Source: Mangrovimicrobium sp048323675
GTDB lineage: Bacteria; Pseudomonadota; Gammaproteobacteria; Pseudomonadales; Halieaceae
Length of the DNA stretch: 64,000 bases
Assembly (NCBI RefSeq): GCF_048323675.1
Contig: NZ_JBLWFK010000004.1
Span: 558,001-622,000, forward strand
Direction: 5' to 3'
Shown: one piece after another, positions 16,161-24,308 of the stretch
Layout: each line of letters starts with the position of its first letter
How positions within the stretch are numbered: position 1 is the stretch's first letter
Made by a program: the position numbers and the translations under genes
The notes under the pieces: generated by a model
The model's input: the letters and a program-made list of their open reading frames with translations, nothing else
Told to the model about the DNA's origin: nothing
The model's database searches: none

Positions 16161-17477
16161 TCAGTGCCCCGAACCGTGTGAGGGCCGCGCCGAGGCCTCC
16201 ATGTCCGCGTAGGGATCGTCGTAGATCTTCTGGTTGAACTGCCCCTCGCTGCGGGCAACCACCACCGAGACCATGGCGTCGCCGGTCACGTTCACCGCCG
16301 TACGCACCATGTCGAGGATGCGGTCCACACCGATGATCAGGGCGATGCCCTCCAGCGGCAGGCCGGCCTGGCGCAGCACCAGGGCGAGGGTAATCAGGCC
16401 CACGCCGGGTACCGCGGCGGTGCCGATAGACGCCAGGGTCGCGGTCAGGATTACCGTCAGGTAAGCACCCAGTGACAGGTCCACGCCGTAGACCTGGGCA
16501 ATGAACACGGTGGCCACACCCTGCATGATTGCGGTGCCGTCCATGTTGACGGTGGCACCCAGCGGCACGGTAAAACCGGCGACGGAATTATCCACGCCGA
16601 GGCGTTTTTCCACTGTACGCAGGGTGACCGGCAGGGTCGCGCCGGAGGACGCTGTACTGAAGGCGAAGGCCCAGACCGGGCGCATCTTGCGGATCATGAC
16701 CAGCGGCGAGACCCGCACCAGCAGGCTGAGGATCAGGCTGTAGACCCCGAGCGCGTGCAGCAACAGCACAGCCAGCACCGTCAGGACGTAGGCGCCGAGA
16801 TCGAGGATCGCGGAGAGGCCGAGGTCCGTGAACAGGCGCGCCAGCAGCGCCAGCACCCCGTAGGGCGCCAGGCTGATCAGGATTTCCACCATCTTCATGA
16901 TCACCGCATCCATGTCCTCGAAGAACCCGGCGATGCGCCGGCCGTGCTCGCCGGCATGCGAAATGGCATAGCCGAACAGCAGGGCGAAAACGATGATCTG
17001 CAGCATGTTGCCCTCGGCCATCGCCGCCACCGGGTTAGAGGGGAAGATATTGATGATCACCTCGGTGAGCGGCGGCGGTGACTTGGCTTCGAAACTCACA
17101 TCGCCGGCCAACTCCACCCCGGAGCCGGGGCTGACGATACGCGCGACCAGCAGCGCCAGGGAGATGGCGATCGCGGTGGTCGCGAGGTAGGCGAGGATGG
17201 TCTTGATGGCGATCGGCCCCATGCGGGCGCTGTTGCCGAGGGAGGCGGAACCGCAGACCAGCGAGACGAACACCAGCGGCACCACGAGCACTTTCAGCGA
17301 GGCGATAAACACCTTCCCCACCACGTCGAATACACCGTCCACCAGCCAGGTTCGCACCCAGGCCTGGTGGGCCGCCGTCAGGGAGTCAGTGGCCAACAGC
17401 AGGTTGAGCACCGAACCCACCACGATGCCGACCACCATGGCGATGAGTATGCGATTGGTAAGACTCACTTGCCGCAT
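16161..17477 (-). CDS. Dicarboxylate/amino acid:cation symporter (DAACS)
   Basis: 438 residues, the normal length for the GltP/DctA/GltT family. About eight hydrophobic helices plus the two re-entrant hairpin signatures: AFSTASSGATLPVT (serine-rich HP1) and GATVNMDGTAIMQGV (NMDGT in TM7), then PGVGLITLALVL (HP2) and GVDRILDMVRTAVNVTGD, which carries the substrate-binding Asp and Asn of TM8. It imports C4-dicarboxylates, glutamate or aspartate, or neutral amino acids together with Na+ or H+; the substrate cannot be fixed from sequence. Its start overlaps the 3' end of the upstream Kazal lipoprotein gene by 13 bases, so they share a message. Confidence 0.92.
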   Translation of the reverse strand: MRQVSLTNRILIAMVVGIVVGSVLNLLLATDSLTAAHQAWVRTWLVDGVFDVVGKVFIASLKVLVVPLVFVSLVCGSASLGNSARMGPIAIKTILAYLATTAIAISLALLVARIVSPGSGVELAGDVSFEAKSPPPLTEVIINIFPSNPVAAMAEGNMLQIIVFALLFGYAISHAGEHGRRIAGFFEDMDAVIMKMVEILISLAPYGVLALLARLFTDLGLSAILDLGAYVLTVLAVLLLHALGVYSLILSLLVRVSPLVMIRKMRPVWAFAFSTASSGATLPVTLRTVEKRLGVDNSVAGFTVPLGATVNMDGTAIMQGVATVFIAQVYGVDLSLGAYLTVILTATLASIGTAAVPGVGLITLALVLRQAGLPLEGIALIIGVDRILDMVRTAVNVTGDAMVSVVVARSEGQFNQKIYDDPYADMEASARPSHGSGH

Positions 17478-17746
17478 TCCCCCGTCTGGTAGCTGGTGAC
17501 CTGGTCATCGGCACAGGCGTTGCACGCCGAGGCGTACTGCCTGGTGGCGCCGGCGAGGGTATTGGCGCAAACCGGCGCCCACTCCATGGTACAGACCTGC
17601 GGCCGGGGAGTGGCACAGGCGGTGCCACCGGGGCCCGCGCCGGAGGAATCGACGATAGGCGCCGGCTCCGCGCGGCCGCCGAAGCCACAGGCAGTGAGTA
17701 AAAAAGCCAAAAGACACACGGAACAGGCACCGAGGGCGCTGCGCAT
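17465..17746 (-). CDS. Kazal-domain lipoprotein
   Basis: 93 residues. The signal peptide CLLAFLLTAC has a lipobox, so the product should be a surface or periplasmic lipoprotein. The mature part has six cysteines in Kazal order: C-x7-C, then C-x7-C as CTMEWAPVC, a ~14-residue stretch containing YASA, then CNAC and a final GEC. Kazal domains in animals inhibit serine proteases by presenting a rigid loop; bacterial examples are mostly uncharacterised. The inhibitory loop here would be the stretch around CTMEW. The SD is ordinary, and the gene runs into the symporter gene. Protection from host or competitor proteases is a guess from the family only. Confidence 0.8.
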   Translation of the reverse strand: MRSALGACSVCLLAFLLTACGFGGRAEPAPIVDSSGAGPGGTACATPRPQVCTMEWAPVCANTLAGATRQYASACNACADDQVTSYQTGECGK

Positions 17747-17948
17747 GGGAAGGACTCCAAGGGATGTTAATAATGCACAAAGACTATCATCACTTGGGCG
17801 CGAGCGCAGCCGATGGGGGCCCCATTATGGCTGTGGAAAGATGATTAGGAGGAAATTTCAGGGTTCGGGCAGGAATAGGGAGCCCCGGGGGACGCGGGCG
17901 TGAGGCCCGCGCCCTGTTCCGGCGGCTCCGGCAGGAGAGTGATATCGA

Positions 17949-18806
17949 TCAGGCCGCGGGAGCGACCCCCAGCCGGCCCTCCTGGTAGTCGCGAATCGCC
18001 TGCTCGATCTCCTCGCTGGTGTTCATCACGAAGGGTCCGTAGTGGGCGATCGGTTCGCGCAGCGGTATCCCGCGCAACAGGATCAGTCCCGCGCCCTGCT
18101 CACCGGCGGTCAGCGGCCAGCGATCCCCGGCGCTGGTGACCAGCATCCGGCCCGCCGGCTGGCTGCCGTCGCGGGTGGCGATCGCGCCGTCGTAGACATA
18201 GGCGAGCACGTTCTCCTGGTCCGCCAGCGCCAGTTCGACCGAAGCGCCCGGCGCCAGCTGCAGGTCCAGCAGCCCGGCAACCTCCGCCAGAACCTGCAGC
18301 GGCCCCGTGACCTCGCCGCCCGGGCCGAAATCCCAGTGGCCGGCGATGGCGGAGGCGCGGAAGCCCGCCCCCTCGAGGTGTGACAACTCCGCCTCCGGCA
18401 CGTCTCGGTACTGCGGCTCGGCCATTTTCTGCACCGCCGGCAGGTTCACCCAGATCTGGAAGCCGTGCAGTTCACCGGTGTCCGGGGTGGGCATTTCCGA
18501 GTGGATCACCCCGCGCGCCGCCGACATCCACTGGGCGCCGCCCCCGCGAATCTCGCCGCGGTTGCCCTGGGAGTCCTGGTGGATGATGCCGCCGCGCTTC
18601 ATATAGGTCAGCGTCTGCATCCCGCGGTGCGGGTGGGGCGGAAAGCCGCCGATAAAATCCTCCCGCGAGGTGGACCGCAGTTCGTCCAGCATCAGTATGG
18701 GATCCATCCCCGCGTGGCCCATGCCGACGATGCGGGCAATGGCCACCCCGTCGCCATCGCGGCTGGGTTGGGCGGGACGTACTTCAATTACCTTGCGCTG
18801 TGTCAT
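17949..18806 (-). CDS. Pirin family protein
   Basis: 285 residues, ATG 18806 with AGGAGG 8-13 bases upstream. Bicupin pirin fold: the N-terminal cupin has FPPHPHRGMQTLTYM and SEMPTPDTGELHGFQIWVNLP, which supply the His, His and Glu metal ligands typical of pirins; the C-terminal half carries RGIPLREPIAHYGPFVMNT. Some pirins (YhhW, human pirin) have quercetin 2,3-dioxygenase activity; the physiological role is usually unknown. It is divergently transcribed from a LysR-type regulator at 18926, a classic arrangement in which the regulator controls both. Confidence 0.92.
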   Translation of the reverse strand: MTQRKVIEVRPAQPSRDGDGVAIARIVGMGHAGMDPILMLDELRSTSREDFIGGFPPHPHRGMQTLTYMKRGGIIHQDSQGNRGEIRGGGAQWMSAARGVIHSEMPTPDTGELHGFQIWVNLPAVQKMAEPQYRDVPEAELSHLEGAGFRASAIAGHWDFGPGGEVTGPLQVLAEVAGLLDLQLAPGASVELALADQENVLAYVYDGAIATRDGSQPAGRMLVTSAGDRWPLTAGEQGAGLILLRGIPLREPIAHYGPFVMNTSEEIEQAIRDYQEGRLGVAPAA

Positions 18807-18862
18807 TTCGAGACCCTCCTTGATTGCCTGCAATAACGTCTTGCGTTGGGCCCAGATTATTG

Positions 18863-18920
18863 TCGTATTAGACGAAATAAAATCGCATAATTTAGCCACA
18901 TTTGTTCTAAATATTAGGAC
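18863..18920. promoter_or_regulatory. Candidate LysR-type operators between pirin and LysR genes
   Basis: The 119-base divergent gap is unusually AT-rich for this genome. It holds TCGT-N5-ACGA (18863-18866 / 18872-18875) within a longer dyad TTATTG...AATAA, and a 17-bp near-palindrome GTTCTAA-ATA-TTAGGAC (18904-18920, one mismatch) that abuts the LysR ribosome site. The first suits activation of the pirin gene, the second suits autorepression of the regulator. Both are inferred from position and symmetry. Confidence 0.5.
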
Positions 18921-18925
18921 GATTT

Positions 18926-19819
18926 ATGAATACCCATCGCACAACCCTCGAGCAGTGGCGCATGTTCCAGGCGGTAGTGGAACACGGCGGCTTCGCCCAG
19001 GCCGCCGAGGCGATCCACAAGAGCCAGTCCAGTATCAACCACGCGGTGCACAAGCTGGAAGCACTGCTGGGCCTGCAATTGCTGGAGGTGGTCGGGCGCA
19101 AGGCGCAGCTCACCAAGGCCGGCGCCCTGATGCTGCGGCGCGCCGAACAGCTGCTGTCCCAGGCCGGCCAGCTCGAGGCCGTGGCCGGCAGCCTGGCCAC
19201 CGGGGTGGAGGCGGAGGTGCGGGTGGCGGTGGATGAAGTCTACCCCAACTGCCCGCTGGCGGACGCCCTGCAGGCACTGTCCGAGGCCTATCCCAACACC
19301 CGGGTGCAACTGCACGAGACCGTCCTCTCCGGCGGCGCGGAACTGCTCACCGCGGGCGCGGTGGACCTGCTGATCAGCGGCCAGACACCGCCCGGCTTCC
19401 TCGGCGAACCGCTGATGCGGGTGGAGTTCATCGCCGTGGCCCGCCCCGATCACTCCTTGTTCGCCCTGCAGCGCGAACTCACCCTGCAGGACCTCGAGCA
19501 GCAGCGGCAGGTGGTGGTGCGGGACTCGGCCCGCCATACCAGCGTGGACTCGGGCTGGCTGGGCGCCGAGCAGCGCTGGACGGTCAGCCACATCACCACC
19601 TCGGTGGAGATGGTCGAGCGCGGCATGGGCTTCGCCTGGCTGCCAGGCTCGCGTATCGGCGCTGCCCTCGCCGCAGGCCGCCTGCAGGAACTGCCGCTGG
19701 GCGCGCAGTCCCGACGCTACGCCGAGCTCTACCTCATTTACGCCGACCGGGACCGCGCCGGCCCGGCCACCTGCCGCCTCGGGGAACTGTTCGCCGCGGC
19801 CTGCGCCAAACGGCGCTGA
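18926..19819 (+). CDS. LysR family transcriptional regulator
   Basis: 297 residues. The N-terminal winged helix-turn-helix (about 8-67) has the family signature MFQAVVEHGGFAQAAEAIH, then SQSSINHAVHKLEALLGLQL and TKAGALMLRRAEQLL. An effector-binding domain of two alpha/beta lobes follows (VRVAVDEVYPNCPLADAL, DLLISGQTP, VEMVERGMGFAWLP). DNA-binding regulator, probably activated by a small ligand. Divergent from the pirin gene; the shared gap contains dyads suited to its binding. It converges with sixA without a gap. Confidence 0.93.
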   Translation: MNTHRTTLEQWRMFQAVVEHGGFAQAAEAIHKSQSSINHAVHKLEALLGLQLLEVVGRKAQLTKAGALMLRRAEQLLSQAGQLEAVAGSLATGVEAEVRVAVDEVYPNCPLADALQALSEAYPNTRVQLHETVLSGGAELLTAGAVDLLISGQTPPGFLGEPLMRVEFIAVARPDHSLFALQRELTLQDLEQQRQVVVRDSARHTSVDSGWLGAEQRWTVSHITTSVEMVERGMGFAWLPGSRIGAALAAGRLQELPLGAQSRRYAELYLIYADRDRAGPATCRLGELFAAACAKRR

Positions 19820-20317
19820 TCAGTCGAGATCGCGCGGCCGCAACAGGCACTGCAGGCGCGCGCAACCGGGCTGCAGGTCCCGCCAGCTATCCACGGCCAG
19901 TTCCAGGCGGGCATAGGCCGCGGTGGGCAGGTTGTCCAGCTGCGCGTCTGCGGCCAGCCAGTTGACCAGGTCGGTGAGCGCGGGGTTGTGGCCGACCAGG
20001 AACAGGCTGTCGGCGCTGTCGTCACCGCTGAGCAGCCAATCGACCAGGTCCTCGGCATCGAATGTATACAATGCCTCTACGGTAGAGTGCTCAACGTCCG
20101 CCAGTGCCGGCCAGCCCTCGCACACGCCCTGCAGGGTGAGTTGCGCCCGCCGCGCCGGGCTGGCGTGTATGGCCATCGGCGCCAGTTGCGCGGACAGCGC
20201 CGCCCCCATGCGCGGCGCATCCCGGTAGCCACGCGGGCTCAACCCGCGCTCGCGATCACCGAGGCCCGGCTCATCCCAGGCTGATTTGGCGTGACGCAGC
20301 AGGTGCAGGGTCTTCAC
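19820..20317 (-). CDS. sixA: SixA-like phosphohistidine phosphatase
   Basis: 165 residues from GTG 20317 with GGAGGG 8 bases upstream. Histidine phosphatase fold: LHLLRHAKSAWDEPG with the catalytic RHAK (His 8), SPARRAQLT, and the second catalytic His in LFLVGHNPALTDL. Single small domain, as in E. coli SixA, which dephosphorylates His on phosphotransferase (NPr) or HPt proteins. The substrate here is unknown. Its end touches the end of the LysR gene, and its start lies close to the divergent LLM gene, so it is monocistronic. Confidence 0.88.
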   Translation of the reverse strand: MKTLHLLRHAKSAWDEPGLGDRERGLSPRGYRDAPRMGAALSAQLAPMAIHASPARRAQLTLQGVCEGWPALADVEHSTVEALYTFDAEDLVDWLLSGDDSADSLFLVGHNPALTDLVNWLAADAQLDNLPTAAYARLELAVDSWRDLQPGCARLQCLLRPRDLD

Positions 20318-20423
20318 AATGGCGTCCCTCCGGGGATCACTTCGCTTCTGGACAGGGCATACCGTCGCCGGGAACTGCTATGCTGGCGATAGTCCAATTA
20401 AAGCGCACAACGGTGTTTCCAGT

Positions 20424-21299
20424 ATGCAAATCGGTGTCATCTATCCACAAAAAGAACTCCGCGGCGACCCGCAGGCCGTGCGCCTGATCGGGCTCGCCAG
20501 CGAGGCCATGGGCTTCGATGCCCTGGTCGCCTACGACCACGTACTCGGCGCCAGCCACGACCGCGAGCCCCCGCTGCAGGGCCCCTACAACGAACACGAC
20601 CCCTTCCACGACCCCTTCGTGATGTTTGCCTACCTCGCCGGGATCACCGAGCGGATCGAATTCGTCACCGGCATCCTGATCCTGCCCCAGCGGCAGACCG
20701 CGCTGGTCGCCCGCCAGGCGGCGGACCTCGACCTGCTCTCCGGCGAGCGCTTTCGCCTGGGTGTCGGCATCGGCTGGAACTATGTCGAATACTCCGCCCT
20801 CGGCCAGGACTTCAGCACCCGCGGCAAACGGGTGGGCGAACAGGTGGCCCTGCTGCGCCAGTTGTGGCGCGAACCCCTGGTGGACTTCCACGGCGAGTTC
20901 GACCGCATCGACCGCGCCGCGCTGCTGCCCCGGCCGCGGCGGCAGATTCCCGTCTACATGGGCGGCTTTGTCGATATCGCCCTGCAGCGGGCCGCGAAAA
21001 TCGCCGACGGGTTTATCTTCGCCGATGGCGCCGCTGACGCCTTTGAGCAGTTGCCGCGCCTGCAGTCTCTGTTACAGGCTGAACAGCGCGACGGCGCGGA
21101 CTTCGGTTTCCAGTGCAACATGCTCAGGGCAAAATCGGCCCGGGAGGTAGCGGACACGGTGTGCCGCTGGCAGGAGGCGGGCGGGACCCATGCCGCCATC
21201 AATACCATGGGCATGGGTTTCACCACCGCCGACGCCCACCTGGACTACCTTGATAAGGTGGCCGACGCCCTGGACAAGGCCGGGTTCAGTCTCGCCTGA
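20424..21299 (+). CDS. LLM-class flavin/F420-dependent oxidoreductase
   Basis: 291 residues from ATG 20424 (MQIGVIYPQKE). Luciferase-like TIM barrel: the first strand IGVIYPQ, FDALVAYDHVLG, IEFVTGILILPQRQTALVARQAADLDLLSGERFRLGVGIGW (the family's strongest motif), and PVYMGGFVDIALQRAAKIADGFIF. Members use FMN or F420 to oxidise, reduce or monooxygenate organic substrates; which cofactor is used here cannot be read. First gene of the catabolic region, about 100 bases ahead of an SDR gene on the same strand, so a joint role in substrate attack is likely. Confidence 0.88.
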   Translation: MQIGVIYPQKELRGDPQAVRLIGLASEAMGFDALVAYDHVLGASHDREPPLQGPYNEHDPFHDPFVMFAYLAGITERIEFVTGILILPQRQTALVARQAADLDLLSGERFRLGVGIGWNYVEYSALGQDFSTRGKRVGEQVALLRQLWREPLVDFHGEFDRIDRAALLPRPRRQIPVYMGGFVDIALQRAAKIADGFIFADGAADAFEQLPRLQSLLQAEQRDGADFGFQCNMLRAKSAREVADTVCRWQEAGGTHAAINTMGMGFTTADAHLDYLDKVADALDKAGFSLA

Positions 21300-21399
21300 C
21301 CTGTCCGGCGGCACAATAACAATAAGCGGGCCGGTCCCTGACCAGGCCCTTGAACGGCACCGGGGCGCCCGCTCCCCGGTCATGTCGCGAGGAACCAGT

Positions 21400-22167
21400 A
21401 TGCTCAATCGCTTTGAAGGGAAAGTCATCGCCATTGCCGGCGGCTCCGGTGGTATCGGCAGCAGTGTGGCAAAACGCCTCGCCAGTGAGGGCGCCGCCGT
21501 CCTGGTCGGCGACATCAATTTCCCCGCCGCGCAGCAGACCGCCGTCGAGATCGCCGAGGCGGGCGGGATCGCCACCCCCATGACCCTGGATATCGGCGAT
21601 GAAACCAGCGTGCAGCACTTTGTCGCCGCCGCGACACGGCTCTACGGTGGCCTCGACGGTTTCCACGTCAATGCCCTGGACAGCTCCCGCGCGGCGGGCG
21701 ACACGGACGCAGTGGCCATGGATATGGCGGATTACGACGCCATGACCGCGGTCAACATGCGCGGCTATTTTCTCTGCACCCGCCACGCGGTGCCGGCGCT
21801 GGTCGCCCGCGGTGGCGGGGGCCTGCTCTACACCAGTTCCGGTTCCGCCTACGCCGGGCTGGACAGCCGCCCCGCCTACTCGATGATCAAGAGCAGTATC
21901 CACGCCCTGGCTCGCCACGTGGCCAGCCGCTGGGGCAAGCAGGGGGTGCGCAGCAACGTGATCGCACCGGGGCTGATCATGCACCCTGCGGCGGAGGCCG
22001 CTGTCGGTGCCGACTACGGCGAAAAAGTCCTGCAGGGCCTGCCGGTCACGCGCCTCGGCAAACCCGAGGATATCGCGGCGATGGCGGCGCTGCTGCTGTC
22101 CGAGGACGGGGCGTTTATTACCGGCCAGGTGATCAGCGTGGACGGCGGGGCCTCGATGCGGCCCTGA
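21400..22167 (+). CDS. SDR family oxidoreductase
   Basis: 255 residues. ATG 21400 has GAGGA 7 bases upstream; an in-frame ATG at 21382 lacks a ribosome site. Classical short-chain dehydrogenase: cofactor-binding IAIAGGSGGIGSSVAKRL, catalytic YSMIK (Tyr-x3-Lys), upstream Ser in YTSSGSAYAG, and C-terminal ITGQVISVDGGASMRP. The usual NNAG strand motif is replaced by FHVNALDSS, an unusual variant. The acidic residue after the second strand (VLVGDINF) suggests NAD preference. Likely an alcohol/ketone oxidoreductase in the pathway with the neighbouring LLM enzyme. Confidence 0.9.
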   Translation: MLNRFEGKVIAIAGGSGGIGSSVAKRLASEGAAVLVGDINFPAAQQTAVEIAEAGGIATPMTLDIGDETSVQHFVAAATRLYGGLDGFHVNALDSSRAAGDTDAVAMDMADYDAMTAVNMRGYFLCTRHAVPALVARGGGGLLYTSSGSAYAGLDSRPAYSMIKSSIHALARHVASRWGKQGVRSNVIAPGLIMHPAAEAAVGADYGEKVLQGLPVTRLGKPEDIAAMAALLLSEDGAFITGQVISVDGGASMRP

Positions 22168-22217
22168 GGCGCCGACCGTGCCCGGCCGGCAATTGCGGGG
22201 CTTGGCCGCAATTACAT

Positions 22218-22235
22218 AGATAGCGTACACTATCT
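22218..22235. promoter_or_regulatory. Palindromic operator, GATAG-N6-CTATC (site 1)
   Basis: AGATAG-CGTACA-CTATCT, 6-bp perfect arms, lies 110 bases upstream of the first DUF1214-type gene at 22345. The GATAG-N6-CTATC core is the same as in the larger palindrome at 28261-28284 upstream of the second DUF1214 operon. Size and symmetry fit a TetR- or GntR-type dimer. No such regulator gene is in the window. Confidence 0.65.
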
Positions 22236-22344
22236 TTGGCTGGACGCAGGCGCGCCAGCCATCCTCGAATCGCGTGTCACCTGAGCCAGCCCCTTCACCC
22301 GGAGTGCGGCGGAACGCGCCCCGCTTAACGGAACCCGAGCAGCC

Positions 22345-23517
22345 ATGACGACAGACAATAATATTCTCGGCTACCTGCAGGACCTGCAGAGAGCCGTCGA
22401 CAACCTGGACAATACCTGGCGCCCGGAGGATCCCGCCTACCGCGCGGACGTCTACCGGCAGACCATGACCAGCCTCTCCTATGCCTATTTCGCCTACTTC
22501 CACGCCGATGCCGAGCACCCCGACTGGGCGCCCCTGTGGAACCCGGTGTACACCCTGCAGCCCAATCCCGACGACATCTACCTGCAGTCGCCGATTCGCG
22601 GCGACCTCAGCTACCGGGTTTCCGGCAACCGCGGCACCTGCAAGATTCTGTCTTTCACCACCCAGAAAGTGCTCTCCGGCACCGTCGACCAGATGCCCCA
22701 GCCCAGCGGCCACAACGAGGTGGACTGCAGCGACCTCGGCCTGGCATTGGGCGAGGACTTCGAAGTCATTTTCAGCGCCGCGCGCCCCGCGGGCTACACC
22801 GGCAAATGGGCGCCCATCGACCCGGAGGCCGGCGGCATGATGGTGCGCTTTCGCAGCTACGACTGGCTGAACGAGGTTGACCCGACCCTGTCCATCGAGT
22901 GCCTCGACCCGGTGCCGCCGAAGCCGCGGCTCTCCCCGGACGAGATTCTCGAGCGCATCCGCGAGATGGCGAAATTTCCCGCGCGCAAGACCAAGCTCTA
23001 CTACGCCATGCAGAACGGCGTGAAGGAGCGGGTCGGTTTCAACGTCTTCGAACCCATCCGCTATCCCGGCGCGCTGGTCAAGCAGACCTACTGGCCGGCC
23101 TGCTTCCAGTTCGAGCCCGACGAGGCGCTGATCATCGAGACCGAGCTGCCGGCGCGACGCCCCTACTGGAACATCCAGCTCAACGACCCTTATTTCAACG
23201 CCCTGGAGTATGTCTACCGGCTCTCCAGCACCAACGGCCACTTCGCCAAAGTGAGTTCCGACGGCAAGTTCCGCGCGGTGATTTCACTGGAGGATCCCGG
23301 CGTGCCCAACTGGCTGGACCCCGCGGGCTACACCGAGGGCGGCATCTACGGCCGCTGGTACGACTGCGACAGCGAACCCTTGCCGACACTGACCCGGGTC
23401 AAACTTGCACAACTGCGCGAACACCTGCCGGCGGATACACCGGTGGTCACAGCAGAAGAACGCGCCGAAGAACTGCGCCTGCGGGTGCGCGCCTGCCAGC
23501 GCCGGAGGAGATGGTAA
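22345..23517 (+). CDS. DUF1214-type protein, paralogue 1
   Basis: 390 residues, no signal peptide. The middle and C-terminal part carries a DUF1214-like domain: ARRPYWNIQLNDPYFNALEY, RLSSTNGHFAKVSSDGKFRA and the strongly conserved DPGVPNWLDPAGYTEGGIYG. The N-terminal third (TWRPEDPAYRADVYRQ, HPDWAPLWNPVYTLQPNPDD) resembles the way DUF1254/1214 proteins begin. The biochemical function is unknown; such genes recur in catabolic clusters for sterols, terpenoids or aromatics in marine bacteria. It ends with the peculiar basic tail CQRRRRW, shared with paralogue 2 at 26527. Its TAA overlaps the start of the next SDR. First gene of a four-gene operon behind operator site 1. Confidence 0.85.
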   Translation: MTTDNNILGYLQDLQRAVDNLDNTWRPEDPAYRADVYRQTMTSLSYAYFAYFHADAEHPDWAPLWNPVYTLQPNPDDIYLQSPIRGDLSYRVSGNRGTCKILSFTTQKVLSGTVDQMPQPSGHNEVDCSDLGLALGEDFEVIFSAARPAGYTGKWAPIDPEAGGMMVRFRSYDWLNEVDPTLSIECLDPVPPKPRLSPDEILERIREMAKFPARKTKLYYAMQNGVKERVGFNVFEPIRYPGALVKQTYWPACFQFEPDEALIIETELPARRPYWNIQLNDPYFNALEYVYRLSSTNGHFAKVSSDGKFRAVISLEDPGVPNWLDPAGYTEGGIYGRWYDCDSEPLPTLTRVKLAQLREHLPADTPVVTAEERAEELRLRVRACQRRRRW

Positions 23518-24302
23518 TGATCAGCGAACAACTGGATTTCGGCGGCAAGGTCGCCATTGTCACCGGCGGCGCCACCGGCATCGGCTACGCCACCGCCCTG
23601 CAGCTGGCGCGGCTCGGCGCCAGCGTGGTGATCGCCAGCCGCACCGCGGAGGAACTGGAGGCCGCGGCGCAGCGCATTGCCGAAGCAAGCGGGAGCCGCT
23701 GCCTCGCGGTGCCCACGGATGTCAAAAACGAGGCGGCGGTGGTCCACCTGGTGCAGCGCACGGTCGATGAATTCGGCCAGGTCGACATCCTCATCAACAA
23801 CGCCGGCGGCACCCGCATGGGGCCGCTGGAAAACATTCCCTCCCGCGGCTGGGATTCGATCTTCGAACTGAACACCCGCTCGGCCTACGTCGCCACCCGC
23901 GAGGCGGGACGCCACATGATCGCGCGCAAGTGCGGTGCCATCGTCAATATCTCCTCCAATGCGGGGATTACCGGGGTCAAGGGCGGCGCCCACTACTCCG
24001 CCGCCAAGTCGGCCCTGCAGATGTTCACCACGGTGACCGCCGCCGAGTGGGGGCGCCACGGCATCCGCGCCAACTGCGTGGCCGCGGGGATGATTGCCTC
24101 GCCCCGCGCCGCCGCAGCCTGGGAGGCGGCGGGCCTGGACGAGAAGGCCATGGGCGCGGGCATTCCCCTCGGCCACCCCGGCACCCCGGACGAGATCGCC
24201 AACATGATCGTCTTCTTCGCCAGCGACGCTGCGTCCTACATCACCGGGCAGACCGTCGCGGTGAACGGCGGGCCGTCGCTGGGCGGCATCGAGCTGGACT
24301 GA
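23517..24302 (+). CDS. SDR family oxidoreductase
   Basis: 261 residues from ATG 23517. The in-frame ATG at 23511 is too close to GGAGGAG (23502-23508), whereas 23517 has ideal spacing and forms a TAATG overlap with the preceding gene. Classical SDR: VAIVTGGATGIGYATALQLA, ILINNAGGTRMGPL, catalytic Ser in VNISSNAGI, YSAAKSALQ, and ITGQTVAVNGGPS. Arg after the second strand (VVIASRTAEELE) suggests NADPH use. It resembles 2,4-dienoyl-CoA reductase or steroid/3-oxoacyl reductases at this resolution; the substrate is not determinable. Confidence 0.92.
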   Translation: MISEQLDFGGKVAIVTGGATGIGYATALQLARLGASVVIASRTAEELEAAAQRIAEASGSRCLAVPTDVKNEAAVVHLVQRTVDEFGQVDILINNAGGTRMGPLENIPSRGWDSIFELNTRSAYVATREAGRHMIARKCGAIVNISSNAGITGVKGGAHYSAAKSALQMFTTVTAAEWGRHGIRANCVAAGMIASPRAAAAWEAAGLDEKAMGAGIPLGHPGTPDEIANMIVFFASDAASYITGQTVAVNGGPSLGGIELD

Positions 24303-24308
24303 GCGACC

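Noticed and set aside
16148..16170. Hairpin GGGGCAC/GTGCCCC at the symporter stop as a terminator
   Set aside because: Good stem, but it overlaps the stop codon and no T-run follows on the minus strand.
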